A DNA stretch of 7,956 bases from Flavobacteriales bacterium UBA5869 (lineage in GTDB: Bacteria; Bacteroidota; Bacteroidia; Flavobacteriales_D; Crocinitomicaceae). The position numbers were made by a program, and so were the translations under genes. The notes under the pieces are model-generated. The model saw nothing but the letters and a program-made list of their open reading frames with translations, was not told the DNA's origin and made no database searches. Location: the NCBI GenBank assembly GCA_002432565.1, contig DJFP01000246.1:2047-10002 (forward strand), written 5' to 3'. Of this stretch, positions 6,574-7,956 are shown in pieces; positions within the stretch are counted from its first letter, which is position 1; each line of letters starts with the position of its first letter.

Positions 6574-7288
6574 ATTTATTTTATATCTATTTATTCTCGT
6601 TCTGGCAATTGCCTCCTCCTTAATCGTATTACTCATATTCAACAAATCCGTAAAGGATTTACCTCGAGGATGGAGAAAGTCCATGTCCGTAAGAAATTTT
6701 CAGCTGAGCGTTTTATTTTTGACACTTTACCTGACCATCATTTTTATTGGAGAAGTAATTGCACTAAGCTTAGCAAAAAATGGGAATTACAATAATTTCA
6801 TAATCGCTTTCAACTATACACTCCATGTCCCATTTCTTCTTGGGTTTTTTTTCGTAAATACACAATCGGTTTGGAAAAAACACGCATATATTGCCCTGTA
6901 TTTTATCTTGATAGGCTTTTACCTTTCAGAAGGAGCATATCACCCGGACTCTATCATCACTTACAAAACAGAGGTGATTATCTTTTGCATTCATTTTACA
7001 GCAGCATTTCTTCATCTCACAGATCTGCTTATTAAACCAAAAACAAGTTACTTTAGATTTCAACTAAAGATTAATCTCTGCATACTCACATACTCCATTT
7101 TATCTAATGTAATAAGTTCCTTTTATGCGTATCATATAGAATTCAATCTGACCTATCCGGAAATTATTTATCAAATTCATTTTTACAACATCATGTTGTT
7201 CTACATATCGCTATTATTCGTTTTCATAAATGAAATCATCAAATTGATCCGTGTGAATCGTAAGCATTCATCCAAACAAGATCTTTAA
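6566..7288 (+). CDS. Seven-helix membrane protein, paralogue 4
   Basis: This 240-residue protein starts at GTG 6566. That is the only usable start, because an in-frame stop lies at 6551 and no other start codon falls between. The start lies inside the end of paralogue 3 (8-base overlap, different frame), so translation probably depends on ribosomes finishing that gene. Relative to paralogue 2 the register is shifted by one residue but otherwise the same: LP33, W36, GEVIA with Glu63 in helix 2, W103K104, GAYHPDS (123-129) at the outer face, LHLTD153 in helix 5, KTSYFRFQLKI at 159-169, and NEIIKLIR at the end of helix 7. Predicted topology is N-out/C-in with a somewhat longer basic tail. The outer motif has Asp where paralogues 1 and 2 have Arg, a charge reversal that could mark different ligand preference. 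It ends just before a shared bidirectional terminator. Confidence 0.85.
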   Translation: MFEFILYLFILVLAIASSLIVLLIFNKSVKDLPRGWRKSMSVRNFQLSVLFLTLYLTIIFIGEVIALSLAKNGNYNNFIIAFNYTLHVPFLLGFFFVNTQSVWKKHAYIALYFILIGFYLSEGAYHPDSIITYKTEVIIFCIHFTAAFLHLTDLLIKPKTSYFRFQLKINLCILTYSILSNVISSFYAYHIEFNLTYPEIIYQIHFYNIMLFYISLLFVFINEIIKLIRVNRKHSSKQDL

Positions 7289-7316
7289 ATACAAATCAGA
7301 CTTAGATCTAATTAAA

Positions 7317-7351
7317 ATAACCAACTCCCCGTGCGACAGAGAGTTGGTTAT
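7317..7351. terminator. Bidirectional terminator between convergent genes
   Basis: ATAACCAACTC (7317-7327) and GAGTTGGTTAT (7341-7351) form a perfect 11-bp stem around a 13-base loop. On the minus strand the stem runs into TTTAATT, a usable U-tract; on the plus strand it is followed by TCAATTAAAA, which is weaker. The last stem base is also the last base of the minus-strand gene's TGA stop. It should end transcription of the YbjN-like gene and probably of the seven-helix pair. Confidence 0.65.
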
Positions 7352-7806
7352 CAATTAAAATTCACCGGTTTATTATTGGGTTTCGGATCCCAGCTTCCCT
7401 CAAACTTAAAAGTCAGCTTGCCGTGATAATCACCTGAATAGAATGCTACGCGGTCTAATGTAGCATCAATTTCACTCTTGTCCAGGTTATCTGCCTCCCG
7501 CAAACTGAGCACGTAGGTCCAGTCGGCTTTAATACTGATCCCGCAGCCATACATGGTATGATTGATTTCCAGGCAATTTTTGAAAAAAGCTTCCTGGTTG
7601 CGATCGGGAACCGCCACCAACGGACTCATTACCTGGAAATAATATTTATCCGGGTTTTGCGGAAAATTGAAAATATCAATCCACACAGTAGACCCTTTAT
7701 AGGTCAAATTCCATTGTCCGGGTTTTTCGCCGCGGCATAATCCCGGATCTACTCCTAACTCAGCAATACTCTGCTCAATTAAGAAAGCTGATGCATCAAA
7801 ACTCAT
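7351..7806 (-). CDS. YbjN-like small cytosolic protein
   Basis: This 151-residue protein has no signal peptide or membrane segment, so it should be cytosolic. The pattern fits the YbjN / type III-secretion-chaperone-like fold: an N-terminal amphipathic helix (about 4-18), a strand with W32-NLTYKGSTVWIDIF, then FQVMSPLVAVPD (57-68), a helix with FFKNCLEINHTM (74-85), strands to YVLSLREADNL (about 98-108) and a final helix SEIDATLDRVAFY (about 111-123). YbjN-family proteins are poorly characterised; some affect motility and stress traits and are thought to work through protein-protein contacts. The gene is convergent with the seven-helix genes and separated by a terminator, so a functional link to them is not implied. 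The start at 7806 fits the domain's N-terminal helix. The coding call is solid; the family call is from pattern only. Confidence 0.72.
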   Translation of the reverse strand: MSFDASAFLIEQSIAELGVDPGLCRGEKPGQWNLTYKGSTVWIDIFNFPQNPDKYYFQVMSPLVAVPDRNQEAFFKNCLEINHTMYGCGISIKADWTYVLSLREADNLDKSEIDATLDRVAFYSGDYHGKLTFKFEGSWDPKPNNKPVNFN

Positions 7807-7810
7807 GTCG

Positions 7811-7841
7811 GAAAATTAGTAAAAAAAGTTTTTCGTGTCAA
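7811..7841 (-). promoter_or_regulatory. Candidate promoter for the YbjN-like gene
   Basis: Read on the minus strand, TTG (7841-7839) is followed after 20 bp by TAATTTTC (7818-7811), one mismatch from TAnnTTTG. Only four bases separate it from the ATG at 7806, so use of this promoter would give an almost leaderless transcript, as proposed for the kinase gene. The rest of the right-hand gap to the window end shows no gene I can support. Confidence 0.3.
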
Positions 7842-7956
7842 GACTTCGTGATATTAAGAGTTCAGGACTGTTGGGTAATGAGGTTCGTATCGTTTTTAAA
7901 TCAATTATGCGTAAGTTTAATAGTCAAAACCTTGAAAAAACAATGAATCCGAAAAA

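Noticed and set aside
1797..7288. Seven-helix proteins as microbial rhodopsins
   Set aside because: Helix 7 has no mid-membrane lysine for retinal attachment; its lysines lie only at the cytoplasmic end.
7302..7311. 10-bp palindrome TTAGATCTAA after paralogue 4
   Set aside because: It is short and AT-rich with no second copy noticed near other genes; not enough to call an operator.
7943..7956. Possible start of a plus-strand gene (ATGAATCCG) at the right edge
   Set aside because: Only 14 bases are visible and no convincing promoter or ribosome site precedes it.

Overview
The window looks like chromosome of a Bacteroidota bacterium, probably Flavobacteriales. Supporting signs are AT-rich DNA with weak or absent Shine-Dalgarno sequences, candidate promoters of the Bacteroidota type (-33 TTG/TTTG, -7 TAnnTTTG), signal peptides ending in Gln, and a one-TM HisKA_3 kinase paired with a NarL-type regulator. 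A genus cannot be fixed from the sequence alone. No RNA genes, mobile elements or CRISPR arrays were seen.

Layout: (1) Bases 1-1664, minus strand: two tandem paralogues for secreted proteins with TPR-like helices and a C-terminal betagamma-crystallin-like segment; the downstream copy runs off the left edge. (2) 1797-3217, plus strand: two tandem genes for about 235-residue proteins with seven predicted membrane helices, followed by terminators. (3) 3404-4800: a sensor-less histidine kinase and a response regulator overlapping by four bases. (4) 4926-5801: a lipoprotein of the alpha/beta-hydrolase (esterase) superfamily. (5) 5878-7288: two more members of the same seven-helix family, overlapping by eight bases, ending at a hairpin shared with a convergent gene. 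(6) 7351-7806, minus strand: a YbjN-like small cytosolic protein.

The most interesting element is the seven-helix family. The four paralogues flank one two-component system and one surface esterase. They align without gaps over about 150 residues and keep the same charged or polar residues in or near the membrane (Glu64, Trp104-Lys105, Pro128/Ser130, Asp154 and a Glu at the end of helix 7). Their predicted topology is N-out/C-in, like a stand-alone receptor module. The adjacent kinase has one membrane helix and almost no extracytoplasmic part, so it probably takes its signal from a membrane partner. A reasonable but unproven model is that the seven-helix proteins are sensors or partners for this kinase/regulator pair, with the lipoprotein hydrolase acting on the outer face. 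I do not recognise the seven-helix family. Three of its four genes lack an ATG start, and one appears to start at ATT.
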